Of a stretch of 64,000 bases of DNA, positions 53,173-60,579 are shown piece by piece; position 1 is the stretch's first letter, and the number at the start of each line of letters is the position of its first letter. Source of the stretch: Mediterranea massiliensis (lineage in GTDB: Bacteria; Bacteroidota; Bacteroidia; Bacteroidales; Bacteroidaceae). Made by a program: the position numbers and the translations under genes. The DNA is taken from NCBI RefSeq assembly GCF_900128475.1, contig NZ_LT635836.1:386526-450525 (forward strand), read 5' to 3'. The notes below the pieces were generated by a model. That model was not told the DNA's origin and made no database searches. It worked only from the letters and a program-made list of their open reading frames with translations.

Positions 53173-54801
53173 ATGAAAACAATCCAACTCTATATAGGTG
53201 TACTTGCCTTGCTCCTGTCCACGGCCCTCACCGCGCAGGCTGCTCCCGAGGCACGCTTCGGCAAGTTGTCGAAGACCTATACCCTGCATGCCGACGGCAG
53301 TCAGGAACTCCGCGTGCAGAAAGAACTGACCCTCTACACCCACGCCGCCATGAACAGCCTCTACGGCGAAACGTTCATCGTCTACGATCCGCAATACCAG
53401 CAATTGGAGATACACGATTCATATACACGACAGAAGGACGGTACCATCGTCCGTACGCCCGCCAACGCCTTTGTCGAGGTGCTGCCCTCAGCCGCCGCCA
53501 ACGCTCCGGCCTACAACCAACTGAAAGAGATGGTCGTCGTACATACCGGCCTGGAACTGGGTGCCACCATCTGCTTGGACTACTCCATCAAGAGTCAGGC
53601 AGGTTACTTGACTGAACTGGACATCTGTTGTCCGATCAAAGAGCTGTCACCCATCGACGAATTCACTTGTCGCATCGAGGTGCCCGAAGGCAAGACCCTT
53701 CACTACGAATTGCTGAACGCCTCCATCCGTCCGGCAGAAACGCATCAGGACGGCATGAAGATACTGACGTGGAGCCTGAAAAACGTAGAGCCGCGCCCCT
53801 ACTCCTATCCCTCGCTGCGCGGCAGTCTGGGCATGGTACAGCAGGTGGCCTCCGGCATGATGCCTGTTATCGTGGCCTCTACCTGGACAAGCCATGCCGA
53901 CGCACTGAAGTCGCTCGCCCGTCAGTTTGTCGCAGGCGACCGTACCGTCATCGATGCCAAGCTGGCTGAGCTGAAGCAAGAAGCGCAAAAGGACAGCACC
54001 GACCTGCAAAGCGCCATTGCCACCTACATGGACAGGCTGTACCGCTCCGGCCAGTGCAAGGTGTCGCTCAGTGAAGCGGGCTACCGCCTGCGTCCGGCCT
54101 CGGAAGTCATCCGCAGCGCCTACGGCACACAGGCTGAGCTGATCAATCTGGATGCTACCCTGCAGCAGGCAGCCGGACTGAAGGCCGAAGTGGCCGTCTG
54201 TGCCCTCCGTCCTTCGGAAGCAGACAACTGTGGACTGGGAACCATCGTATCGGTCGTGGCTATATCAGATGTCACCCCAAAAGGCGTAACGCTACAAGAT
54301 AAGGAGGAAGCCCGGCTACAAGGCTACATGACGGTAACCGACCTCCAGGCACAACCCCTGGAACTGCCTCTTGGCAATGCCCAGGATATTCAGAAAGACA
54401 GACTGGAGGTAAACACAGACAACTCGCAGACGCTACCCGACGGATGGAAGGTTGTCAGTCTGAAGCCGGTATCAACCGCCCTGCCGCTCTACGCCTATGC
54501 CGCCAACACCGGCATCCGTGAGAACATTCTGCTCCCGCAGACGCTGGAAGTGACCTGCGAAACGCTGGTGAAGCTGCCCGAAGGTACCGCCTGGAGTCCG
54601 AAAGCCGACAAGGTACTGACTAACCGGTGCGGCAAGGTGTCGTTCACCTACCGCCCCAGCGCAGACGGTGTGACCGTGACCCGCAGCCTCAGCATCACGC
54701 AACAACGGCTTACGCCCCAAACCTACGGCGACTTCTATGCCCTGATGGCCGAATGGCGCGACACGAACAACCACACCCTGCTGCTGAAGCCGGCGAGATA
54801 A
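53173..54801 (+). CDS. DUF3857 protein with degenerate transglutaminase domain
   Basis: A 542-residue secreted protein (signal MKTIQLYIGVLALLLSTALT) with the same layout as its upstream neighbour. The DUF3857 part (about 25-215) keeps the pattern LYTHAAMNSLYGETFIVYDP and ELSPIDEFTCRIEVPEGK. In the transglutaminase region the catalytic Cys stretch is replaced by RSAYGTQAELINLDATLQQA, and the His and Asp motifs are not recognisable. It therefore looks like a non-enzymatic partner or a duplicate in decay. Together with the first gene it ends at a strong hairpin. Confidence 0.82.
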   Translation: MKTIQLYIGVLALLLSTALTAQAAPEARFGKLSKTYTLHADGSQELRVQKELTLYTHAAMNSLYGETFIVYDPQYQQLEIHDSYTRQKDGTIVRTPANAFVEVLPSAAANAPAYNQLKEMVVVHTGLELGATICLDYSIKSQAGYLTELDICCPIKELSPIDEFTCRIEVPEGKTLHYELLNASIRPAETHQDGMKILTWSLKNVEPRPYSYPSLRGSLGMVQQVASGMMPVIVASTWTSHADALKSLARQFVAGDRTVIDAKLAELKQEAQKDSTDLQSAIATYMDRLYRSGQCKVSLSEAGYRLRPASEVIRSAYGTQAELINLDATLQQAAGLKAEVAVCALRPSEADNCGLGTIVSVVAISDVTPKGVTLQDKEEARLQGYMTVTDLQAQPLELPLGNAQDIQKDRLEVNTDNSQTLPDGWKVVSLKPVSTALPLYAYAANTGIRENILLPQTLEVTCETLVKLPEGTAWSPKADKVLTNRCGKVSFTYRPSADGVTVTRSLSITQQRLTPQTYGDFYALMAEWRDTNNHTLLLKPAR

Positions 54802-54814
54802 GGACCAGACAAAA

Positions 54815-54845
54815 CGAGGGCGCGTCCAGTCAGGACGCGCCCTCG
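54815..54845. terminator. bidirectional terminator between the DUF3857 pair and ddh
   Basis: A 13-bp GC-rich stem (54815-54827 with 54833-54845) around a five-base AGTCA loop. It serves two converging genes. Strong T runs are not present on either side. Confidence 0.75.
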
Positions 54846-54869
54846 CTGTTATCAGATATATAGGTATGA

Positions 54870-55769
54870 TTATACCAAGTGGGAGATCCATTCCTCGCGG
54901 TCGCCCGGCAGCAGGTCGATGACAGGGATTTCAATCATCGTGTAGCAGCCCGGCTGCTGGCGCATCGAAGCACGTGCCACGCATACCAATACCTGAGCCG
55001 TCAGGGCCGGATTGTTGATACGCATGTTGAACTCGAACAGCTGATTCTGCGTCTTTCCCGAAACGCCCTTACGGGTGAGGTTCACACCGTGACCCATGTC
55101 AAGCAGTGCATCTACGCTGGGCACGAGTTTCACGTGTGTCTCATCGTTCACGAAGTAGGGATCGGCCTTGATGGCGGCAGCCACCTTGTCGAAGTCGTAG
55201 CCATCCTTCAGTTCGATGTACACCATACGGCGATGGATGCCCGTACCGGTGGGGATAGTCATGGAGAGGGCAGCCTTGACACCTTCCACAGCCTTGACGG
55301 CTACGGTGTGGCCCATGCTCATGCCCGGACCGAAGTTGGTATAGGTGATGCCTTTCGGGGCAATGGCCTCCAGCAAAGTGCGTACTACGGAGTCACTTCC
55401 CGGATCCCAGCCGGCGGAAATGATGGACACCGTGTTGTGAGCCTTTGCCTCGGCGTCCAGCGTGCGGCGCAGGTCGGCAATGCCGGTATGGATGTCAAAA
55501 CTGTCTACCGTGTGGATACCCAAGGCCAAAATCTCCTTGGCATACTTCTCCACGCTGCGGGTGGGCGTACAGAGGATGGCCACGTCCACACCTTCCAGCT
55601 CCTTGATGTCCTTCACTACAGGGTAGTCGTTCAGTTCAGCCGGACGGTTCTCGGCTCCTGCGCGGCGTACGACACCGGCAATCTCGAAATCAGGCGCAGC
55701 CTGTAAAGCCTGGAGCACATAGTGCCCGATATTGCCATAACCAACGATGGCAGCTCTTACTTTTTTCAT
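54870..55769 (-). CDS. ddh: meso-diaminopimelate dehydrogenase
   Basis: A 299-residue NADP-dependent enzyme that makes meso-diaminopimelate from tetrahydrodipicolinate in one step, bypassing the acylated branch. The nucleotide loop is AAIVGYGNIGHYVLQ (about 7-21). Other landmarks are VVRRAGAENRP, ILCTPTRSVEKYA, SFDIHTGIADLRR, ISAGWDPGSDSVVRTL and GPGMSMGHTVAVKA. It supplies both lysine and peptidoglycan precursor. The promoter is in the divergent gap to ruvA. Confidence 0.95.
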   Translation of the reverse strand: MKKVRAAIVGYGNIGHYVLQALQAAPDFEIAGVVRRAGAENRPAELNDYPVVKDIKELEGVDVAILCTPTRSVEKYAKEILALGIHTVDSFDIHTGIADLRRTLDAEAKAHNTVSIISAGWDPGSDSVVRTLLEAIAPKGITYTNFGPGMSMGHTVAVKAVEGVKAALSMTIPTGTGIHRRMVYIELKDGYDFDKVAAAIKADPYFVNDETHVKLVPSVDALLDMGHGVNLTRKGVSGKTQNQLFEFNMRINNPALTAQVLVCVARASMRQQPGCYTMIEIPVIDLLPGDREEWISHLV

Positions 55770-55784
55770 ACTTTTATTGATTTT

Positions 55785-55798
55785 AGTTATCAGTTATC
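55785..55798. repeat. heptad pair AGTTATC x2
   Basis: AGTTATC at 55785 and 55792, directly adjacent on a 7-base grid, in the ddh-ruvA gap. Confidence 0.4.
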
Positions 55799-55811
55799 TA
55801 TTTAGCGGGCA

Positions 55812-55819
55812 CAAAAATA
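55812..55819 (-). promoter_or_regulatory. promoter -7 element for ddh
   Basis: On the minus strand this reads TATTTTTG, matching TAnnTTTG, 42 bp before the ddh start. Confidence 0.45.
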
Positions 55820-55910
55820 CACATTTTTCATTGAATTTCGGCATAAACCCACACAATCTTCCATTTCCTTTTTTCTTTATTAAGCTATTTTATAGACGGA
55901 GGATATTTCG

Positions 55911-55918
55911 TACATTTG
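55911..55918 (+). promoter_or_regulatory. promoter -7 element for ruvA
   Basis: TACATTTG matches TAnnTTTG, with a T-rich TTTT at 55888-55891 giving a 19-bp spacer. The start codon is 78 bp downstream. Confidence 0.5.
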
Positions 55919-55945
55919 CACCGGACATGGGTTTCACTCCATCTG

Positions 55946-55966
55946 CCATTGACCATTAACCATTAC
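55946..55966. repeat. heptad repeat CCATTRA x3 in the ruvA leader
   Basis: CCATT starts at 55946, 55953 and 55960, seven bases apart, in the transcribed leader of ruvA. Confidence 0.5.
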
Positions 55967-55996
55967 TACCGCATCCCAATAAAGAACTGAAAACTT

Positions 55997-56602
55997 ATGA
56001 TAGAATACCTCCGGGGCGAACTGGCCGAACTCAGTCCGGCAGCCGCCGTCATCGACTGCAACGGTGTGGGCTACCTGGCCAGCATCTCGCTCAACACCTA
56101 TTCGGCCATCCAGGGCAAGAAGTCCTGCAAGCTCTACATCTACGAAGCCGTCCGCGAAGACGCCTACCAGCTCTACGGCTTTGCCGACAAGCAGGAGCGC
56201 GAACTCTTCCTGCTGCTCATCTCCGTGTCGGGCATCGGTGGAAACACCGCCCGCACGATACTCTCGGCCCTGTCCTCCGCCGAACTTATCAACATCATCA
56301 GTACGGAGAACGCCAGCCTGCTGAAGACGGTGAAAGGCATCGGTCTGAAGACAGCCCAGCGCATCATCGTGGACCTGAAGGACAAAATCAAGACGGGAGC
56401 CGTGGCGGCTGCCATGGGCAGCGAACCGGGCCTTCCGCTCCAAGCCGCTACCAGCAGCGAGGTGATGGACGAAGCCGTAGCCGCCCTCACCATGCTGGGC
56501 TTTGCCCAGGCCGCCTCACAGAAAGTGGTGCTGGCCATCCTGAAGGAAACACCCGACGCCCCGGTGGAGCAGGTCATCAAGCTGGCCTTAAAAAGACTTT
56601 AA
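55997..56602 (+). CDS. ruvA: Holliday junction branch-migration protein RuvA
   Basis: A 201-residue DNA-binding subunit that loads RuvB at Holliday junctions. Domain I is an OB fold ([20 protein letters not shown]). Domain II has the two helix-hairpin-helix motifs ([20 protein letters not shown], about 73-92, and [20 protein letters not shown], about 108-127). Domain III is the mobile RuvB-contact helices at about 155-201. The DUF3843-type gene follows after 15 bp. Confidence 0.96.
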   Translation: MIEYLRGELAELSPAAAVIDCNGVGYLASISLNTYSAIQGKKSCKLYIYEAVREDAYQLYGFADKQERELFLLLISVSGIGGNTARTILSALSSAELINIISTENASLLKTVKGIGLKTAQRIIVDLKDKIKTGAVAAAMGSEPGLPLQAATSSEVMDEAVAALTMLGFAQAASQKVVLAILKETPDAPVEQVIKLALKRL

Positions 56603-56617
56603 AACAGATTCCCATCC

Positions 56618-57604
56618 ATGAAAACGACTCCTATCTATATGAAACGATGGCTGGAAGCCAACGGACGCAAACGGGCGCTGCCCGGCGACACCTGGTACCT
56701 AAACTTCGCCAACGAAGTGCTGCCCCTCGTGGCCGCCTCGCCCCTGTTTCAAGACCACGCCGCAGGCAAGGCTGCCCAAACAGCCCTGGACACGGCCCTC
56801 TACTTTCAGGATGCCATCGCCCAGGCAGGCGGATGGAAGGCTTTCACCGCCCGCTACCGCATGCTGTACGGGCAACCGCTTCCCTTCTATGCCTGCAACG
56901 ACTACATCGACGACGAAATCAACCGGGACGATGTCTGCTTCCTCTTGTGGAAAAACCTGTCGGGCCTGCATCCCTCCTTCCACTTCCTGCCTCCCCACGA
57001 AGCATTCCTGATGACGCTGGCCGGGCAACTCTACGACCGGATGGACAGCCTCTTCGAGGAAGCCCCCATCAACGAAATTCCCTCGACCGAGACGTGGGTC
57101 ATGGACCTCGGTCTGCTGGACACGGTCACCACTCCCCTGCCCGAAGTGACACCCGACTCCCGCCTGACGAAAGACGTGGAACGCTGCCTGGCCTACAGCC
57201 ACGGACATCCTCTGCTCTACTTCGCCACTTACGGAGACCTGCATGCCTTCCTCACCGGCACACTGGAATGGGAAGACCATCCCGGAGGTGTACTGGCCGA
57301 CCTGAAGGACGAAAAGGACTTCGTGATTTACGCCAACGCCAAAGGCATGCTGCTCGCCCCGGGCGTAGCCTCCTGCTTCTGCGACTCCCGCAACCCCGCC
57401 TACGATGCCCCAACGGCCGCCGCCGAGGCTTACGAACTGTTCTGCCTGCCCGGCCGCTGTCCCTTCGACCTGCTGAAGTATGGCATGCAGCACGGCCTCC
57501 TGCCCGATGCCGCCCTGCCCTTTGCCGGAGGTCGGGAAGTGCTGCAACGGCACTGGGACTTCATCGCCCGCTACTTTCTGGAAGAATATTACGAAGGGGA
57601 CTAA
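56618..57604 (+). CDS. DUF3843-type protein, unknown function
   Basis: A 328-residue protein without signal peptide or membrane helices. It resembles the Bacteroides-restricted DUF3843 family in its N-terminus (MKTTPIYMKRWLEANGRKRA, then DTWYLNFANEVLPLV). Visible features are the acidic, aromatic stretch FYACNDYIDDEINRDDVCFL and a Cys-containing region VASCFCDSRNPAYDAPTAAA. ELFCLPGRCPFDLLKYGMQH near the C-terminus resembles a SEC-C-type protein end. It is probably cytoplasmic and co-transcribed with ruvA and the acyltransferase gene. No function can be assigned. Confidence 0.7.
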   Translation: MKTTPIYMKRWLEANGRKRALPGDTWYLNFANEVLPLVAASPLFQDHAAGKAAQTALDTALYFQDAIAQAGGWKAFTARYRMLYGQPLPFYACNDYIDDEINRDDVCFLLWKNLSGLHPSFHFLPPHEAFLMTLAGQLYDRMDSLFEEAPINEIPSTETWVMDLGLLDTVTTPLPEVTPDSRLTKDVERCLAYSHGHPLLYFATYGDLHAFLTGTLEWEDHPGGVLADLKDEKDFVIYANAKGMLLAPGVASCFCDSRNPAYDAPTAAAEAYELFCLPGRCPFDLLKYGMQHGLLPDAALPFAGGREVLQRHWDFIARYFLEEYYEGD

Positions 57605-57655
57605 TCAAGTCAGGGCTCATTATTGCAAATTGCTCGGATTAACACAGAAAATAAC

Positions 57656-58813
57656 ATGATACCATCCATGAGAAACATTTCTTCTGCCGCCTTCAGCGAC
57701 ACCAAACCCCATTATGAACTGCTCGACGGCCTGCGTGGCGTAGCCGCCCTGCTGGTGGTGTTCTACCACATCTTCGAAGGCTTGTCCTTTGCTGCCGGGG
57801 GCACCCTCATTACCGTTATCAACCACGGTTACCTGGCCGTAGACTTCTTTTTCATCCTGTCCGGTTTCGTCATCGGCTACGCCTACGACGACCGACTGGG
57901 CAAAAGCATGAGTCTGGGCAACTTCTTCAAGCGGCGGCTGATTCGCCTCCATCCGATGATTGTGATGGGAGCCGTACTGGGTGTGGTGTTCTACCTGCTG
58001 CAAGGTTCGGTGCAATGGGACGGCACCCACGTGAGCCTTTCGCTGGTGATGCTTGCCCTGCTCTGTGCCCTGTTCTTCATTCCGGCCGCCCCAGGTGCCT
58101 GCTATGACATACGAGGCAACGGTGAAATGTTTCCACTGAACGGGCCGAGCTGGTCGCTCTTCTTCGAATACATCGGCAACATCCTCTATGCACTCTTCAT
58201 CCACCGCCTGAGCAACAAGATGCTGGGCCTGCTGACCGTCCTGTCGGGACTGGGGCTGGCGTGGTTCGCCCTGTTCGACGTAGTGGGCTACGGCATGATC
58301 GGTGTAGGCTGGACGCTGGACGGTGCCAACTTCGTGGGCGGACTGCTGCGCATGCTCTTCCCCTTCACACTGGGCATGCTGCTGTCGCGCCACTTCAAGC
58401 CCGTCAAAATCAAAGGGGCCTTCTGGATTTGCACAGCCGTATTGCTCGTTCTGTTCTGCGTTCCTTATATAGAAGGTAAAGAAGGCATCTGCCTGAACGG
58501 TCTGTACGAAGTATTCTGCATCTTCCTCGTATTCCCCGTGCTGGTGTGGCTGGCTGCCTCCGGAAAGACTACGGACAAGCACTCCACCCGGATATGCCGG
58601 TTTGCAGGCGACATCTCCTATCCGCTCTATGCCGTCCACTACCCCGTGATGTACCTGTTCTACTCCTGGCTGATCGAGCACAAATACTATACATTCCGCG
58701 AAGTGTGGCCCACGGCCCTCACGGTCTATGCCGGCAGCATCCTGCTGGCCTGGCTCTGCCTGAAACTTTACGACGAGCCTGTACGCCGGTGGTTGAGCAA
58801 AAGGCAAGTTTAA
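57656..58813 (+). CDS. acyltransferase family membrane protein (OafA/NolL type)
   Basis: A 385-residue multi-helix acyltransferase-3 protein that transfers acetyl or similar groups to cell-surface sugars. The start at 57656 (MIPSMRNISSAAFSDTKPHY) is preferred to a TTG at 57623. The family signature is in helix 1: ELLDGLRGVAALLVVFYHIF with the catalytic His (about residue 39). VDFFFILSGFVIGYAY and FKRRLIRLHPMIVMG follow. About ten helices can be counted. The acceptor (lipopolysaccharide, capsule or peptidoglycan) cannot be told from the context. Confidence 0.88.
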   Translation: MIPSMRNISSAAFSDTKPHYELLDGLRGVAALLVVFYHIFEGLSFAAGGTLITVINHGYLAVDFFFILSGFVIGYAYDDRLGKSMSLGNFFKRRLIRLHPMIVMGAVLGVVFYLLQGSVQWDGTHVSLSLVMLALLCALFFIPAAPGACYDIRGNGEMFPLNGPSWSLFFEYIGNILYALFIHRLSNKMLGLLTVLSGLGLAWFALFDVVGYGMIGVGWTLDGANFVGGLLRMLFPFTLGMLLSRHFKPVKIKGAFWICTAVLLVLFCVPYIEGKEGICLNGLYEVFCIFLVFPVLVWLAASGKTTDKHSTRICRFAGDISYPLYAVHYPVMYLFYSWLIEHKYYTFREVWPTALTVYAGSILLAWLCLKLYDEPVRRWLSKRQV

Positions 58814-58891
58814 AAACTTGACGCAGTAACTATCTGATTATATATACTTTACGGTGACGCGTAAAGTCTCGGGTAAACTTTACGCGGACAA

Positions 58892-58933
58892 TTAAATAAA
58901 TAGGCTGCCTTTAAAGGCAGCCTATTTATTTAA
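58892..58933. terminator. 42-bp perfect palindrome, likely bidirectional terminator
   Basis: Both 21-base halves are exact complements (58892-58912 and 58913-58933), GC-rich inside (GGCTGCC) and A/T-rich at the ends. The AT-rich flanks can act as the T run in either direction for the converging acyltransferase and peptidase genes. Confidence 0.8.
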
Positions 58934-59055
58934 TCAGTTACAGAAAGTTTATAAACACGCCTTTCACTTGACGCAATAAATCATTAACAATCAACCAAGT
59001 AGGGTGACAAGTTATAATATTCAAAGTAAAATGGTGCAAAGGAACACTATCATCA

Positions 59056-59160
59056 AGTGCTTCGTTCCCCCCTCATGCAGTGCTTCCTTACACTTTGACG
59101 AAGCACTGCATGAGGGGGTAACAAAGCACTTCGTCAGCAGTTCACGAAGCACTGCATGAC
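59056..59160. repeat. 23-bp period array of AGTGCTTC/GAAGCACT units with a 19-bp hairpin
   Basis: AGTGCTTC occurs at 59056 and 59079. Its complement GAAGCACT occurs at 59100, 59123 (AAAGCACT) and 59146. All same-strand steps are 23 bp. Between the two orientations, 59068-59086 and 59100-59118 are perfect 19-bp inverted copies around a 13-base loop. Confidence 0.85.
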
Positions 59161-59179
59161 ATTCCCAAACAACTGCCCG

Positions 59180-60343
59180 TTAAAGCTCGATGATTTCTTC
59201 GGGAGCAAGCGTCAGTTTTTCCAGGCCTTCAGTCGTCACTACCCAGGAATTCTCGATACCCAGCGGACCGACTCCCGGCAATACGATTTTCGGCTCGAGG
59301 GCAAAGACCATGCCCGGCTCCAGTTCCTGACGGATGCGGGGAGCGATGACAGGTGCCTCGTTGATCTCCAGTCCGATGCCATGACCGATGAACTTCGCCT
59401 TCTGCTCCACTCCCATGAAATAGTCGGCAAAACCGGCTTTCGTCACCAGCTCGATGGCCTTGCTGTACAGGTCCTCGCAGATGACTCCCGGCTTGGCCAT
59501 GGCTGCCACGGCCTCCTGTATCTCCAGGCAGGTCTGATGGGCCGCATAAGCCTGATCCGTCAGCTTGCCGACGGAGTATACACGGCTCATGTCGCCCATG
59601 TAACCATAGAAATTACCTCCCATATCGACCATGATGCTCTGCCCGGGCTGTATCAGCGAACCGTTGGCACCGCCAGGCAGCGTGGGGTCGAGTCCGGCAC
59701 CTCCCAAAGCGAAGTCGTAGGGCGAAGGAGCTGCCGCATTGTCGCCTGCCAGCAGGCTTCCCATGAATATCTCCATGCTTTGTCCGAACACCCGGAAGAT
59801 ACCCAGACAACCCTCCAGGCGCATCAGCCGCTCCACCTCAACGGAAAGCTGGAGATCGGTCATGCCGGGCCGGTAGACCGACGGAATCTGTGCGTAAGCC
59901 TTTGCATGCGCCACGCCCGACCGACGGAAGAACTCAATCTCCATCTCCGTCTTGGTGCTGCGTGCCTGGCGAATGAGATCCGTACCGCAAGGCACCACTT
60001 CCGCCTCGGGGAAACAGGCCGCCAGGCGATTGTATTCGTTAAAGGACAGCTCGCTTCCCTCGAGCATCAGCTTCTTCGGCAACGGCAGGCCGCATGCCTG
60101 AATCAGTTCCGGCAGCTGTTCGGGCTTTCGGATGGGCATGATGTGTTCGCCTTCAATGGTGTTGGGACGCTTCACGAACAAACGGGCAAAATCGTTCAAC
60201 GGCAGATACAGATAGCCGCTGACTACCCGTCCGTAGGTATAAATCAAGTTGACATTGCAAGTAATGAGGGCGGCATCAATCCCCTGTTGTGCCATCAGTA
60301 CGCGTATTTTATCACGTCTTTGTTTCAATTCCGGAAATAGCAT
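59180..60343 (-). CDS. M24 family Xaa-Pro-type peptidase
   Basis: A 387-residue creatinase/prolidase-fold metallopeptidase. The N-terminal creatinase-N domain spans about 1-130. The catalytic domain has the five metal ligands in IMVDMGGNFYGYMGDMSRV (two Asp, about 253 and 264), GHGIGLEINEAP (His, about 329), a Glu in VFALEPKIVLP (about 358) and a Glu in GIENSWVVTTEG (about 371). It releases N-terminal residues before proline, or works on dipeptides. No signal peptide, so cytoplasmic. Its promoter lies 32 bp upstream on the same strand. Confidence 0.92.
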   Translation of the reverse strand: MLFPELKQRRDKIRVLMAQQGIDAALITCNVNLIYTYGRVVSGYLYLPLNDFARLFVKRPNTIEGEHIMPIRKPEQLPELIQACGLPLPKKLMLEGSELSFNEYNRLAACFPEAEVVPCGTDLIRQARSTKTEMEIEFFRRSGVAHAKAYAQIPSVYRPGMTDLQLSVEVERLMRLEGCLGIFRVFGQSMEIFMGSLLAGDNAAAPSPYDFALGGAGLDPTLPGGANGSLIQPGQSIMVDMGGNFYGYMGDMSRVYSVGKLTDQAYAAHQTCLEIQEAVAAMAKPGVICEDLYSKAIELVTKAGFADYFMGVEQKAKFIGHGIGLEINEAPVIAPRIRQELEPGMVFALEPKIVLPGVGPLGIENSWVVTTEGLEKLTLAPEEIIEL

Positions 60344-60374
60344 ATTCTTAACTGTTTTTATTGGTTTCGATGTG

Positions 60375-60382
60375 CAAAGGTA
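60375..60382 (-). promoter_or_regulatory. promoter -7 element for the M24 peptidase gene
   Basis: On the minus strand this reads TACCTTTG, a TAnnTTTG match, 31 bp before the start. Confidence 0.5.
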
Positions 60383-60498
60383 ATAATTTTAAAGATTAAG
60401 CCCTATACATCGGAAACTAAGTTAAAGCCTTTTCGGACAAATCGCTGCAAAATACCCATAAACAGGTAACGTCCTGCCACTTCATCTGCCTGACGGAC

Positions 60499-60538
60499 AA
60501 AAAAACGCTGCCCCGTACCTTCACAGGCAAAGGGCAGC
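60499..60538 (-). terminator. intrinsic terminator of the second glutamate dehydrogenase
   Basis: GCTGCCC (60507-60513) pairs with GGGCAGC (60532-60538), with an inner CCT/AGG extension. On the minus strand the hairpin is followed by a seven-T run (60499-60505 in plus coordinates). Confidence 0.8.
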
Positions 60539-60579
60539 ATAAACCACAAATACAAATACAACTAAACAAAGTTTCTCTC

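Larger units (their letters stand above)
58814..59179. other. 366-bp intergenic region with palindrome and repeats
   Basis: No gene is supported. In order it holds: ACTTTACG-type inverted motifs (58846-58886), a 42-bp perfect palindrome (58892-58933), a second copy of ACTTGACGCA (58816-58825 and 58966-58975, 150 bp apart), and a 23-bp repeat array (59056-59160). The flanking genes converge on it. Confidence 0.65.
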
